This document shows positions 17,917 to 26,365 of a DNA stretch of 64,000 nucleotides, piece by piece. The notes under the pieces are model-generated. The model searched no databases, had not been told where the DNA came from, and saw only the letters and a list, made by a program, of their open reading frames with translations. The translations under genes and the position numbers were made by a program. The stretch is from Burkholderiales bacterium (lineage in GTDB: Bacteria; Pseudomonadota; Gammaproteobacteria; Burkholderiales; Burkholderiaceae_C), in assembly GCA_947464185.1 (NCBI GenBank), contig CANHVY010000004.1, positions 54,462 through 118,461 on the forward strand, given 5' to 3'. The first letter of the stretch is position 1, and each line of letters starts with the position of its first letter.

Positions 17917-19014
17917 TCAGCGTGCCACGGGCTGAAAGCCGGTGACCTCCAGGCCGTAGCCGGTCATGCTGGGCATGCGGCGGGGGCTGCCCAGCAGCTT
18001 CATGCGGGCCACGCCCAATTCGCGCAGGATCTGAGCCCCCACGCCGTAGGTGCGCAGGTCCATCTGCGGGCGCTGGGGCAGGGCGGGGGAGCTGCGCGGC
18101 ACCAACTGCTCCAGCAGGGCGTCCGGCTCCTGCGTGCAGTTCAGCAGCACGGCCACGCCAGCGGGCGCGGTCTGCAGCGCCGCCAGGGCCTGGGGCAGCG
18201 GCCAGGAGTGACGACTCTCAGAGGCGTTCAGCAGGTCCAGCGCGGTGAAGGGCTCGTGCACGCGCACCAGCACTTCGTCGGTGGGTGTCCACTGACCGCG
18301 GCTGAGGGCCAGGTGCAGGCCGCCGCTGCGGTCTCGGAAGGTGGTGCAGGTGAACTCGCCCTGGGCCGTGGTCATGGCGCGGGCGCCCACGCGCTGCACC
18401 AGGGATTCGTTGTGGCTGCGGAAGCTGATCAGGTCGGCGATGGTGCCGATCTTCAGGTCGTGCTGCTGCGCAAAGACCTCCAGGTCCGGCAGGCGCGCCA
18501 TGGTGCCGTCGTCGTTCATGATCTCGCAGATCACGGCCGCCGGCGTGAGGCCGGCCATGCCCGCCAGATCGCAGCCGGCCTCGGTGTGGCCGGCGCGCAT
18601 GAGCACGCCGCCGTCCTGCGCCTGCAGCGGGAAGATGTGGCCGGGCTGCACCAGATCGCCCGGCTTGGCCTCGCGCGCCACGGCCACCTGCACCGTGCGT
18701 GCGCGGTCGGCCGCCGAGATGCCGGTGGTCACGCCCGTGGCCGCCTCGATGGAGACGGTGAAGGCCGTGCCGTGCTTGGTGCCGTTGCGGCTGGCCATGG
18801 GCGGCAGCTGCAGCCGTTCGCAGCGCTCGCGCGTCAGGGTCAGGCAGATCAGGCCGCGCGCGAAGCGCGCCATGAAGTTGATGGCCTCGGGCGTGACATG
18901 GTCGGCCGCGATGACGATGTCGCCTTCGTTCTCGCGGTCTTCCTCGTCCACCAGCACCACCATGCGGCCGGCGGCCAGCTCGGCCACCAGCTCTGGAATC
19001 GGGGAAATGGGCAT
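17917..19014 (-). CDS. ribB: 3,4-dihydroxy-2-butanone-4-phosphate synthase with degenerate GTP cyclohydrolase II-like domain (RibBX type)
   Basis: A 365-residue protein. The N-terminal ~205 residues are a full RibB domain making dihydroxybutanone phosphate from ribulose 5-phosphate: VVLVDEEDRENEGDIVIAA carries the acidic metal site, followed by RAGHTEAGCDLAGMAGL. The C-terminal ~150 residues align in position with GTP cyclohydrolase II but lack its zinc-binding cysteine cluster (the HSECLTGD...RCDCG region reads RVHEPFTALDLLNASESRH). GTP cyclohydrolase activity is therefore not expected, and a separate ribA should exist elsewhere. This matches the RibBX variant known in Proteobacteria. The ATG overlaps the ribD stop (TGATG). 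Automatic annotation often calls this ribBA. Confidence 0.93.
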   Translation of the reverse strand: MPISPIPELVAELAAGRMVVLVDEEDRENEGDIVIAADHVTPEAINFMARFARGLICLTLTRERCERLQLPPMASRNGTKHGTAFTVSIEAATGVTTGISAADRARTVQVAVAREAKPGDLVQPGHIFPLQAQDGGVLMRAGHTEAGCDLAGMAGLTPAAVICEIMNDDGTMARLPDLEVFAQQHDLKIGTIADLISFRSHNESLVQRVGARAMTTAQGEFTCTTFRDRSGGLHLALSRGQWTPTDEVLVRVHEPFTALDLLNASESRHSWPLPQALAALQTAPAGVAVLLNCTQEPDALLEQLVPRSSPALPQRPQMDLRTYGVGAQILRELGVARMKLLGSPRRMPSMTGYGLEVTGFQPVAR

Positions 19015-20315
19015 CAGGCCATTGTAGGAGGCGGGGGTGCGAGGACCTGTCCGAGGCGCTCTTCGAGGAGATGTGCGCGCCCGGGGAGCCGCGCGCGGAT
19101 GCGCAGGTCCGGGCCCACCGGGGTGCATTCGATGAACTCCAGCGACAACCCGTCGGCCAGCCGCTCCAGCGGGCCGAAAGCCGCCATGCCCCGTCCCGGG
19201 CCCAGCATCCTGGGGGCCAGGTAGACCAGCAACTCGTCCACCAGGCCGGCTTTCAGCAGCGAACCGTTGAGCTGGTGCCCGGCCTCCACATGCAGTTCGT
19301 TCACGCCGCGGGTGGCCAGGTCTGTCAGCACGGTGGCCAGGTCGGTCTTGCCGCGCTCGTCGGCCGACACCTCCACCACCTGCAGGTTGGGGTGCCGCTC
19401 GCACAGCGCGCTGGCCGCTGCGGTGTGCCCCTTCCCGCTGTAGACCAGCACCGGCCCGGGCGGTTGCAGGATGCGGGCCTGCGCGGTGATCTCCAGCCGT
19501 GAATCGACCACCACCCGCAGCGGCTGGTGCGCCGTGGGCACCAGGCGTACGTCCAGCCGGGGGTCGTCGTCCCGGACCGTGCCGATGCCCGTCAGCACGG
19601 CCCCGGCGCGACGCCGCCAGGCGTGGCCGTCGGTGCGGGCAGGCTCGGCCGTGATCCACTGGCTGGCGCCGTTGGCCAGCGCCGTCTGACCGTCCAGCGA
19701 CGCCGCGATCTTGAGCCGCACCCAGGGCCGCTGGCGCACCATGCGCGAGAAGAAGCCGATGTTCAGTTCCAACGCCCCCTGGGCCCAGGCCTGGCCCTGT
19801 GCATCGTTCGATGTGGTCAGGCTTTGCGTGTGCAGGGCCTGGAACTCTTGGGCGAAGGCGGGGGTGAAGGCGCCGGCCACCTGCACCTCGAGACCGGCCG
19901 CCCGCATCCGGGCGATGCCCTGCCCGGCCACCAGAGGGTTGGGGTCACGCAGGGCCACCACCACGCGGGCCACCCCAGCTTCGATCAGGGCGTCGCAGCA
20001 AGGCGGCGTGCGGCCGTGGTGGGCGCAGGGCTCCAGCGTCACCCAGGCGGTGGCACCTTGCAGGTTCAGCCCCGCCTCGCGCGCTGCGCGCAGCGCCATC
20101 ACCTCGGCATGCGGACCGCCAGCCTGCTGGGTATGGCCCCGGGCCCAGGGAGCGGCGGGGCCTGCTGCGGTGATGACACAGCCCACCCGGGGGTTCGGGT
20201 CGGACAGGCCGATGGCCGCATGGGCGATATTCAGCGCCAACTGGGCCGGGCCGGAGGGGGTTCCTGCGCTGCCGCCCTGAAGATCGGGCTGCGTGCCGGC
20301 GATCTCTGCGGGCAC
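19014..20315 (-). CDS. ribD: Bifunctional riboflavin biosynthesis deaminase/reductase RibD
   Basis: Two-domain enzyme of the second and third riboflavin steps. The N-terminal deaminase has the zinc site PHAEVMALRAA and PCAHHGRTPPCCDALI after NPRVGCVI. The C-terminal NADPH-dependent reductase has RPWVRLKIAASLDG and VELHVEAGHQLNGSLL-like segments (VNELHVEAGHQLNGSLLKAGLVDELLVY). No ATG lies near the expected N-terminus; a GTG at 20315, just beyond the pilV stop, gives about 433 residues, somewhat longer than usual (~370), so the start is tentative. It directly follows the minor pilin genes and precedes ribBX with a one-base overlap. Confidence 0.92.
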   Translation of the reverse strand: MPAEIAGTQPDLQGGSAGTPSGPAQLALNIAHAAIGLSDPNPRVGCVITAAGPAAPWARGHTQQAGGPHAEVMALRAAREAGLNLQGATAWVTLEPCAHHGRTPPCCDALIEAGVARVVVALRDPNPLVAGQGIARMRAAGLEVQVAGAFTPAFAQEFQALHTQSLTTSNDAQGQAWAQGALELNIGFFSRMVRQRPWVRLKIAASLDGQTALANGASQWITAEPARTDGHAWRRRAGAVLTGIGTVRDDDPRLDVRLVPTAHQPLRVVVDSRLEITAQARILQPPGPVLVYSGKGHTAAASALCERHPNLQVVEVSADERGKTDLATVLTDLATRGVNELHVEAGHQLNGSLLKAGLVDELLVYLAPRMLGPGRGMAAFGPLERLADGLSLEFIECTPVGPDLRIRARLPGRAHLLEERLGQVLAPPPPTMA

Positions 20316-20332
20316 GGGGGCGGGCCGGGGGC

Positions 20333-20776
20333 TCAAGGCGTGGATGAGTACAGCAGCGCCGAGAACACAGCGCCTATTGGTTGCAGCCGCGTGGACGCGG
20401 TGTAGGACCTGTTCTGCGCTTGGGCGTCGGTCCAGGTCACGTTGACCTCCACGGTCCTGAACTGCATCTGGCCGGCGATGCCCTCCGCGATGATGTTGGT
20501 TTGCACGGTGTACGTGGCGGTGGTGCCCGCCACCGTCCGCGTGGCGGCCGGGGTGCCCGGCGCCAGGGTCGCGAAATCCCGTGAACGCCGTTGCTCGATC
20601 TCCTGCAGGGCCAGGAAGCTGGCTTCCGACTGTTGCCGCGAAGCGGCCGCATCGATCAGCAGCAAACCCTGCATGCGGGTCAAGGCCAGCACGCCACCGG
20701 CGATGATCACCAGCGCGATCAGCACCTCGATGAGCCCGACGCCCGCCATGGCGCCGCGGTGCGCGCCGGCCCTCAC
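20333..20776 (-). CDS. pilV: Type IV pilus modification protein PilV (minor pilin)
   Basis: 147 residues. A short leader is followed by the type III pilin signature (AGVGLIEVLIALVIIAGGVLALTRMQ): Gly before the cut site, Glu at +5 and a hydrophobic helix. Then comes QSEASFLALQEIEQRRSRDFATL, typical of PilV. PilV helps prime pilus assembly and sits near the tip with PilW, PilX and FimT. The start overlaps the pilX stop by four bases. In most species pilV follows fimT directly; here it is last in the cluster. Confidence 0.87.
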   Translation of the reverse strand: MRAGAHRGAMAGVGLIEVLIALVIIAGGVLALTRMQGLLLIDAAASRQQSEASFLALQEIEQRRSRDFATLAPGTPAATRTVAGTTATYTVQTNIIAEGIAGQMQFRTVEVNVTWTDAQAQNRSYTASTRLQPIGAVFSALLYSSTP

Positions 20777-21762
20777 CAGTCCCTCCAGGTGCCGATGACC
20801 TTGGCGAAGCGGACGGCGGTGGTGCCCACCCGTGCCAGCGGGCCATTTACTGCGTCTGCGGGGAGTTGCACGTTGAGTGGATCCAGGGTGCTGGCGGAGC
20901 CGGCCGCAGCGATTGCTCCGTTGATACTGGGGCTGGCGCAGCCTACACAGCTCACGTTACCTGTGACGAAGACAAATCCGTTGACCGCAACGCCAGCCGG
21001 AATGGTGAGGTTGCCGGCCACGATCAGCAATACCGGGCTCGCAGCGGAGCCCACGGTCCCGTTCAGGGTGAGGTCGCCCTGATGCCACACCAGGCCTGCA
21101 CTGCCAGCGCCAAGGCCCGCCCCGCTCGTCACGGGGGTGGTCAATGCCTGCATGGCCGCCTGCGGTACGCCAAACACGGTGTTGAAAGGGGTGCTGGCCC
21201 TGATGGGCAAGGGAGGAGAGCCCGACTGGTATGGGAAGAGGGGTTCAATTTCGACCACCTGTCGAACCGTCGCCTGGCCGGTGCAGGTGGTGACATTCGT
21301 CACATCGGTGCAATCGCTGCCGCCAGTGGAAGTGAGCAGCAGGCGTGCGACGGGCGCGGCATCCCCAGGGACCAGAGCCAGCGTGACCGCGTAAGCCAGC
21401 CCGGCCCCGGGTGAATCGGTCAAGTTGGCATTGGCGATGGTGAACAGGCCCGGCAGGGTGGCATCTGCGGTCAGATGCGTGGCTCGGCTGGGATCTCCCG
21501 GGGCTGCAGTATCGGCATTCAGCACCGACAAGGTCACGTCCAGCCCGGCCTCGGCTGCCGCATGCGCCTGCTTGGCCCGGGTCTGGTTCGTGGTGGCCCG
21601 CTGCTCCAACCAGCTCGCGGCATACGAGTGGAACACCAGCACACTGACCACCAGCAGCATGATCACGGTTACCGCGAGCGTGGCCGCACCGGCTTGGCTC
21701 GGCGCGGTGCGCCGAGGCTGTCTGTGCGACGGGAACGCTGGCCAATGAACGCCGCTTGTCAT
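20773..21762 (-). CDS. pilX: PilX-like type IV pilus assembly protein
   Basis: A 329-residue protein with an N-terminal hydrophobic helix in a PilX-type setting (QAGAATLAVTVIMLLVVSVLVFHSYAASWLEQRATTNQTRAKQAHAAAEAGLDVTL). The AAEAGL stretch after the helix is typical of the PilX N-terminal domain. It is longer than most PilX proteins, and its second half is Gly/Ala/Thr-rich, with a Cys pair (SCVGCASPSINGAI) possibly forming a disulfide. There is no classical prepilin Glu+5. The ATG at 21762 overlaps the pilW stop (TGATG). Assignment rests on motif and gene order. Confidence 0.8.
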   Translation of the reverse strand: MTSGVHWPAFPSHRQPRRTAPSQAGAATLAVTVIMLLVVSVLVFHSYAASWLEQRATTNQTRAKQAHAAAEAGLDVTLSVLNADTAAPGDPSRATHLTADATLPGLFTIANANLTDSPGAGLAYAVTLALVPGDAAPVARLLLTSTGGSDCTDVTNVTTCTGQATVRQVVEIEPLFPYQSGSPPLPIRASTPFNTVFGVPQAAMQALTTPVTSGAGLGAGSAGLVWHQGDLTLNGTVGSAASPVLLIVAGNLTIPAGVAVNGFVFVTGNVSCVGCASPSINGAIAAAGSASTLDPLNVQLPADAVNGPLARVGTTAVRFAKVIGTWRDW

Positions 21763-22538
21763 GCGCAGCTCGCCGTGCCAGTGCGGTACCAGTCGTTGCG
21801 CACACGCACGCTCTGGGTCAGGGTGTGGGTCACGTTCGGGTCGCCCTGCAGTTGGCCCGTCAGGGTGACCTGGATCAGCCGGGTGCACACGGCCCAGGTC
21901 ACTCCCGCGGCCACCCCCGTATCTGCCACGAAGGGCAGTTGGGGAGCGGCGACGCCGCCGATTCCATCCAGGTACTGGAACGTGAGCACCGTGACCGTTG
22001 ACACACTGGGGTCCGTGACAGCCTGCCAGGTTCCGTCATTGCAACTGGTGGCGCTGGTGCCTGCCTGCACGGCACCGGCTTGGAGCCTGAAGCCCATTTG
22101 CTCAGCGGGGTCCAAGGTGCCGTTCTGGGTGGCTGGCGCGTCATAGGCGTACAGCACGCATCCTGCGGTGGCCAGGTTGATGCCGCCGTCATTGGTGCCC
22201 GCCGCGGCAGCAGGGGTGTTGGCCGTGAACGGGTTGGGCGGCGCCGCAGCGGCCGCAGTGGCGCCTTGCGCCGTACTGGAATACCCCGCGCGGCGCAGGT
22301 CACGCGTGATCAGATCCATCGCGACGTTCAGGTCCTGGGTCAGGCGTGCATCCTGGAGGTTGCGGCCCGAGGCGACCAGCGATCGGCTCAGGAAGTCCGT
22401 CAGCCCGGCCAGCAGGAACAGACCGATGGCCGCTGCGATCAGCAGCTCCACCAGGCCCACGCCGTGCTGCCGCCGGGCCTGCGGGGTTTTCCCGGGGCGC
22501 CCGCTGGTGCGCCGTGATGGAGGCAGCAGGCTCAACAT
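21759..22538 (-). CDS. pilW: Type IV pilus minor pilin PilW
   Basis: 259 residues. After a basic leader comes the prepilin cut signature (RRQHGVGLVELLIAAAIGLFLLAGLTDFL, with Glu at +5) and then NLQDARLTQDLNVAMDLITRDLRRAGY, which is characteristic of PilW. It is part of the minor pilin complex that primes pilus assembly. The ATG at 22538 overlaps the end of the fimT gene by seven bases. Confidence 0.87.
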   Translation of the reverse strand: MLSLLPPSRRTSGRPGKTPQARRQHGVGLVELLIAAAIGLFLLAGLTDFLSRSLVASGRNLQDARLTQDLNVAMDLITRDLRRAGYSSTAQGATAAAAAPPNPFTANTPAAAAGTNDGGINLATAGCVLYAYDAPATQNGTLDPAEQMGFRLQAGAVQAGTSATSCNDGTWQAVTDPSVSTVTVLTFQYLDGIGGVAAPQLPFVADTGVAAGVTWAVCTRLIQVTLTGQLQGDPNVTHTLTQSVRVRNDWYRTGTASCA

Positions 22539-23032
22539 GCTGGATGGTGGCCCAGGGCGCCGGACGTGGAGCAGATGGACACCTGGCCCGCTGCACCCAG
22601 GCTCACCCGCAGCGTGCCGGCGTTGGGGTGCGTGAAGTCCACCGTGCCGGCGTTGGCCAAACCCTGGCGGGCCGTGAAGGTGGTGGCGTTGGCGGCGAAG
22701 GTGGTGGCGCCCATGGTGACGCCCGTGTAGGCGGTGCTGTCCACCTGGCGCAGCGTGCATGAGCTTGCCGTGGTGCAGGTGCAGGCTGCGTTGCCCGCGA
22801 CGGAGCCGTAGCACCAGGCGTTGCCAGGGGACAGGCTCAACGTGACGCCGGCGTTGCTGCGCAGGGCCTCGCTCCTGGCCAGCTGCAGGCCCTGCGCCAG
22901 GGCTTCGGCTGCCCCTGTGAGGCGTCCGCGGGCCAGGAAGGCGTTGAACGAGGGCACCACCAGCACGAGCAGGATGGCCATGATGGCCAGCGTCACCATC
23001 AACTCGATGAGGGTAAGGCCGCGCAGCTTCAT
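22532..23032 (-). CDS. FimT/GspH-family type IV minor pilin
   Basis: 166 residues with a short leader and prepilin helix (MKLRGLTLIELMVTLAIMAILLVLVVPSFNAFL), then the GspH/FimT feature AEALAQGLQLARSEALRSNAGVTL. Several Cys residues lie in the globular part (CTCTTASSC, C-terminal HHPAC), as in FimT/FimU proteins that bind DNA or prime pili in competent bacteria. An upstream in-frame ATG exists, but the ATG at 23032 gives a normal leader. Its C-terminal GALGHHPAC closely echoes GALGGHPPC of the other GspH protein at 23772-24335, suggesting duplication. Confidence 0.85.
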   Translation of the reverse strand: MKLRGLTLIELMVTLAIMAILLVLVVPSFNAFLARGRLTGAAEALAQGLQLARSEALRSNAGVTLSLSPGNAWCYGSVAGNAACTCTTASSCTLRQVDSTAYTGVTMGATTFAANATTFTARQGLANAGTVDFTHPNAGTLRVSLGAAGQVSICSTSGALGHHPAC

Positions 23033-23070
23033 GGGGGTGCCCTGGCCCATGGCCTCGTGTCGGCGCAGGT

Positions 23071-23592
23071 TCAGCGCGTCCAGCATTCCGCAGGGGTCCT
23101 GGTCAATGTCAGGCCAGTCACCGCCAGCGTCAGCACCGTGCATCCGGTGTCGCTGGCTTGCGACGTGCCGGTCACCGCTGTGGCCGTGGCGGTGTAGCCC
23201 GTGGGGCTGATATTCGACAAGGCCAAGGTGTACAAGCCGTCGGGCGAGGTGGTGGCCAAGGCCAGCCGGTTGTTCGCGGGCGTGCCGGGGTCGCAGACCC
23301 GCGCTGCGGCCAATCCGGCGCCATAGCTGGTGCACTCCGCCCGCAGTCTCTCCTGCGCCATCTGGATCTGCTGCAGCGCCAGCACCGCGTCAGCCCGGCG
23401 CGATGAGCGCACCGATTGCTGGTAGCTGGGCAGTGCGATGGCGGCAATGATGGCGACGATGGCCACCACCACCATCAGCTCGATCAGCGTGAAGCCACGC
23501 TCGCACCTGCGTGTGCCAGGGTGGCTGCGCAGCTTCGCCAACCTGGGGGCTCCAAGTCCGCTGCTGAAGTTGCTCGGGTTCGTCGTGTGCAT
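23071..23592 (-). CDS. pilE: Type IV pilin PilE-like protein
   Basis: 173 residues with a ~32-residue leader, longer than average, then a classical prepilin site (RCERGFTLIELMVVVAIVAIIAAIALPSYQQSV). Phe at +1 of the mature protein and Glu at +5 are as in N-methylated pilins. After the helix, RRADAVLALQQIQMAQERLRAEC is typical of PilE. A C-terminal Cys (PAECWTR) could pair with an upstream Cys to form the D-loop. It is probably a minor pilin, because it sits within the minor pilin cluster. Confidence 0.87.
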   Translation of the reverse strand: MHTTNPSNFSSGLGAPRLAKLRSHPGTRRCERGFTLIELMVVVAIVAIIAAIALPSYQQSVRSSRRADAVLALQQIQMAQERLRAECTSYGAGLAAARVCDPGTPANNRLALATTSPDGLYTLALSNISPTGYTATATAVTGTSQASDTGCTVLTLAVTGLTLTRTPAECWTR

Positions 23593-23771
23593 GTTCCGGC
23601 CGCTGCAGGGGGAAGGCGGTCGGCGGGTCGCTGTCGTCGATGCGCGGCCCGCTGCGCCTCATGCTGCAAGTTTCGCACGGCCGACCTTCAGGACCAGCGG
23701 TCCAGCAGCTTCGTGCAGGGGGAGCGCTGGAAGCCCTGTTGCGGCTCTCGGCCGTCAGCCCCTTGCCGCCC

Positions 23772-24335
23772 TCAGCACGGCGGGTGCCCGCCCAGTGCCC
23801 CCTGGGCGCTGCAGGTGCGCACCCGGCCGCGAAGACTCACGATGTGTCGGATTTCCCGCCCGGTGTGGTCCGTCAGGCGCACCGTGCCGCCGGGCGACGC
23901 TGTGCCGATGCGCGGGTCGAACAGGATGGCGTTCACGTTGGCGGCCACCTGCTGCGCACCGTGGACCTGCCAGTGACGGGCACTGAGCATCAAGGCCTGC
24001 GGCCCGCTGCACAACGCCTGTCCGGTACTGGTGCAGCTGCAGGCCGAAGAGGGCCCGGTGTGCACCACGTAGCAACTGCCGCCTCCCGCAGCATGGAAGC
24101 TCATGCGCACATCGGCGTTGCGCAGGATGGCCTCGCTGCGCATCAGGTGCAGGTCGCCCACCAGGGTGGCGGACATCCCGCGCAGGCGCTGCAGGTCCAG
24201 CAGCGAGGTCATGGAGGGCATGGCGCTGCCCAACAGGATGCACAGGATGCTCAGGCAGACGCAGCCCTCGAGCAGCGTCAGGCCGCGTTGGCGGCGAGCG
24301 ATGCGGGGCAGGAGGGAAGAGGACGGCAGGTGCAT
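23772..24335 (-). CDS. GspH/FimT-family pseudopilin
   Basis: 187 residues; prepilin-type N-terminus RRQRGLTLLEGCVCLSILCILLGSAMPSM, with Glu at +5 but unusually cysteine-rich in the helix (three Cys). The following LVGDLHLMRSEAILRNADVRMSF matches the GspH domain. It ends in a Cys-containing tail GALGGHPPC similar to the other FimT-like protein in the cluster. It is the first pilin gene of the cluster, after nrdR. A role in initiating pilus fibres or in DNA uptake is family knowledge, not shown here. Confidence 0.82.
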   Translation of the reverse strand: MHLPSSSLLPRIARRQRGLTLLEGCVCLSILCILLGSAMPSMTSLLDLQRLRGMSATLVGDLHLMRSEAILRNADVRMSFHAAGGGSCYVVHTGPSSACSCTSTGQALCSGPQALMLSARHWQVHGAQQVAANVNAILFDPRIGTASPGGTVRLTDHTGREIRHIVSLRGRVRTCSAQGALGGHPPC

Positions 24336-24427
24336 GGCGGGCTCCGGTTCAGCAGTGCCGCCATCTTGGAATGCAGGCGCCGCGCCGTCATCGCACCGGC
24401 GGGCCCCCCGGAAGGGGGAGGGGGCCT

Positions 24428-24868
24428 TCAGATGTCCCGGATCAGCTGACGGAACTCGTCCACGTCCTCGAAGCTGCGGTACACGCTGGCAAAGCGCACG
24501 TACGCCACCTTGTCGATGCGCTTGAGTTCGCGCATCACCAACTCGCCCAGCCGCGTGGTGGGCACCTCACGCAGGGTGCCGGAAAGCAACTTCTCCTGGA
24601 TGCGCTCCAGGGCCGAGTCCACCTGCTCGATGCTGACCGGCCGCTTGCGCAGGGCCAGCATCATGGAGGAACGCAGCTTGGCCGCATCGAACTCCACCCG
24701 ACCGCCGTCGCGCTTGACCACCGTGGGCATGGCCACCTCGGGGCGCTCGTAGGTGGTGAAGCGGCGGTCGCACTTCAGGCAACGCCGCCGGCGCCGCGTG
24801 AAGCCCTCGTCGGAGTCCCGGGTCTCGGCGACCTGGGTCTCCTCATGGCTGCAGTAGGGGCAGCGCAT
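24428..24868 (-). CDS. nrdR: Transcriptional repressor NrdR
   Basis: 146 residues: an N-terminal zinc ribbon ([17 protein letters not shown]...[17 protein letters not shown], four Cys) followed by an ATP-cone domain ([30 protein letters not shown]). NrdR senses ATP/dATP and represses ribonucleotide reductase genes. It lies 25 bases downstream of glyA, a gene order widespread in proteobacteria. A GC-rich hairpin at 24405-24418, just after the stop, may attenuate transcription before the pilin genes, but it has no T-run. Confidence 0.95.
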   Translation of the reverse strand: MRCPYCSHEETQVAETRDSDEGFTRRRRRCLKCDRRFTTYERPEVAMPTVVKRDGGRVEFDAAKLRSSMMLALRKRPVSIEQVDSALERIQEKLLSGTLREVPTTRLGELVMRELKRIDKVAYVRFASVYRSFEDVDEFRQLIRDI

Positions 24869-24893
24869 GGGCCTGCTCCTGGGGGGGCGGCCT

Positions 24894-26144
24894 TCAGCCG
24901 TAGACGGGGAAGGCGCCGGTCAGCGCGGACACCTTCTGCCGCACGGCCGCGATGTTCGCCTCGTCGTGCGGGTTGTCCAGCACGTCCGCGATCAGGTGAC
25001 CGGTCTGCCGGGCCTGCTCTTCCTTGAAGCCGCGTGTGGTCATGGCGGGCGTGCCCAGGCGGATGCCGCTGGTGACCATGGGCTTTTGCGGGTCGTTGGG
25101 GATGCCGTTCTTGTTGCAGGTCATGTGGGCCTGGCCGAGCACGGCTTCGGCCTCCTTGCCGGTCAGGCCCTTGGGCCGCAGGTCGACCAGCATGACGTGG
25201 CTCTCGGTGCGGCCGGAGACGATGCGCAGCCCGCGCTCGATCAGCGTCTCGGCCAGCACGCGCGCATTGGTCACCACCTGCTGCTGATAGGCCGTGAAGT
25301 CCGGCTGCAGCGCCTCGTGGAAGGCTACGGCCTTCCCCGCGATCACGTGCATCAGCGGCCCGCCCTGGATGCCGGGGAAGATGGCGCTGTTGACCTTCTT
25401 GGCAATCGCCTCGTCGTTCGTCAGGATGATGCCGCCGCGCGGGCCGCGCAGGCTCTTGTGGGTGGTGGACGTCACCACATCGGCATGGGGCAACGGGTTG
25501 GGGTAGACGCCCGCGGCGATCAGCCCGGCGTAGTGCGCCATGTCCACCAGGAAGATGGCGCCGATGGCCTTGGCCACGCGCGAGAAGCGCTCGAAGTCGA
25601 TGCGCAGGCTGTACGCCGAGGCGCCCGCGATGATGAGCTTGGGCCGGTGCTCATGCGCCAGGCGCTCCATGGCGTCGTAGTCGATCACCTCGTTCGCATC
25701 CAGGCCGTAGCTCACCACCTTGAACCACTTGCCGCTCATGTTCAGCGGCATGCCGTGGGTGAGGTGGCCGCCTTCGGCCAGGCTCATCCCCATGATGGTG
25801 TCGCCGGGGTTCAGCAGGCCGAAGAACACGCCCTGGTTGGCCTGGGAGCCCGAATTGGGCTGGACGTTGGCGAAGTTGGCGCCGTAGAGCTTCTTCAGGC
25901 GGTCAATAGCCAGTTGCTCCACCACGTCCACGTGTTCGCAGCCGCCGTAGTAGCGCTTGCCCGGATAGCCCTCGGCGTATTTGTTGGTGAGTTGGCTGCC
26001 CTGGGCGGCCATCACCGCCGGGGAGGTGTAGTTCTCCGAGGCGATGAGTTCGATGTGCGCTTCCTGGCGCTGGTTCTCGGCCTGGATGGTGGCCCAGATC
26101 TCAGGATCGACGTGGGCGATGGTGTGCTGTTGGCGGCTGAACAT
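24894..26144 (-). CDS. glyA: Serine hydroxymethyltransferase
   Basis: PLP enzyme interconverting serine and glycine with transfer of a one-carbon unit to tetrahydrofolate. At 416 residues it is the normal size. Signatures: [35 protein letters not shown], the PLP lysine in [16 protein letters not shown], and the C-terminal [11 protein letters not shown]. The ATG at 26144 ([17 protein letters not shown]) fits the family. Upstream, 26145-26365 is non-coding; no glycine riboswitch consensus was recognised there. Confidence 0.96.
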   Translation of the reverse strand: MFSRQQHTIAHVDPEIWATIQAENQRQEAHIELIASENYTSPAVMAAQGSQLTNKYAEGYPGKRYYGGCEHVDVVEQLAIDRLKKLYGANFANVQPNSGSQANQGVFFGLLNPGDTIMGMSLAEGGHLTHGMPLNMSGKWFKVVSYGLDANEVIDYDAMERLAHEHRPKLIIAGASAYSLRIDFERFSRVAKAIGAIFLVDMAHYAGLIAAGVYPNPLPHADVVTSTTHKSLRGPRGGIILTNDEAIAKKVNSAIFPGIQGGPLMHVIAGKAVAFHEALQPDFTAYQQQVVTNARVLAETLIERGLRIVSGRTESHVMLVDLRPKGLTGKEAEAVLGQAHMTCNKNGIPNDPQKPMVTSGIRLGTPAMTTRGFKEEQARQTGHLIADVLDNPHDEANIAAVRQKVSALTGAFPVYG

Positions 26145-26365
26145 GAGGGATGGCAGTCCTCTTCGGATGGAAGGGCCTTCGGGAGCCGGCGCGACGCCGT
26201 GTGGCAACGGCGGGCGACGGTCGAGGGCTGCCCAGGCGAACGGCGGACACCGGCCAGGCGCCCAATGGCACCTTTTCGGTCTGCACTCCCTGGTGGTTCA
26301 CCACCTCGACGGGCGCTGGGGAGTTGAACTCCGCAGGGCCAGCCTATCGCCAGTCGCGCAGCGCT

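Noticed and set aside
17917..19014. Bifunctional ribBA with active GTP cyclohydrolase II
   Set aside because: The zinc-binding cysteine cluster is missing, so only the RibB half is called as active.
26145..26365. Possible glycine riboswitch or tRNA upstream of glyA
   Set aside because: No glycine aptamer consensus and no cloverleaf; only a small GGTGG-TGAA-CCACC hairpin is present.
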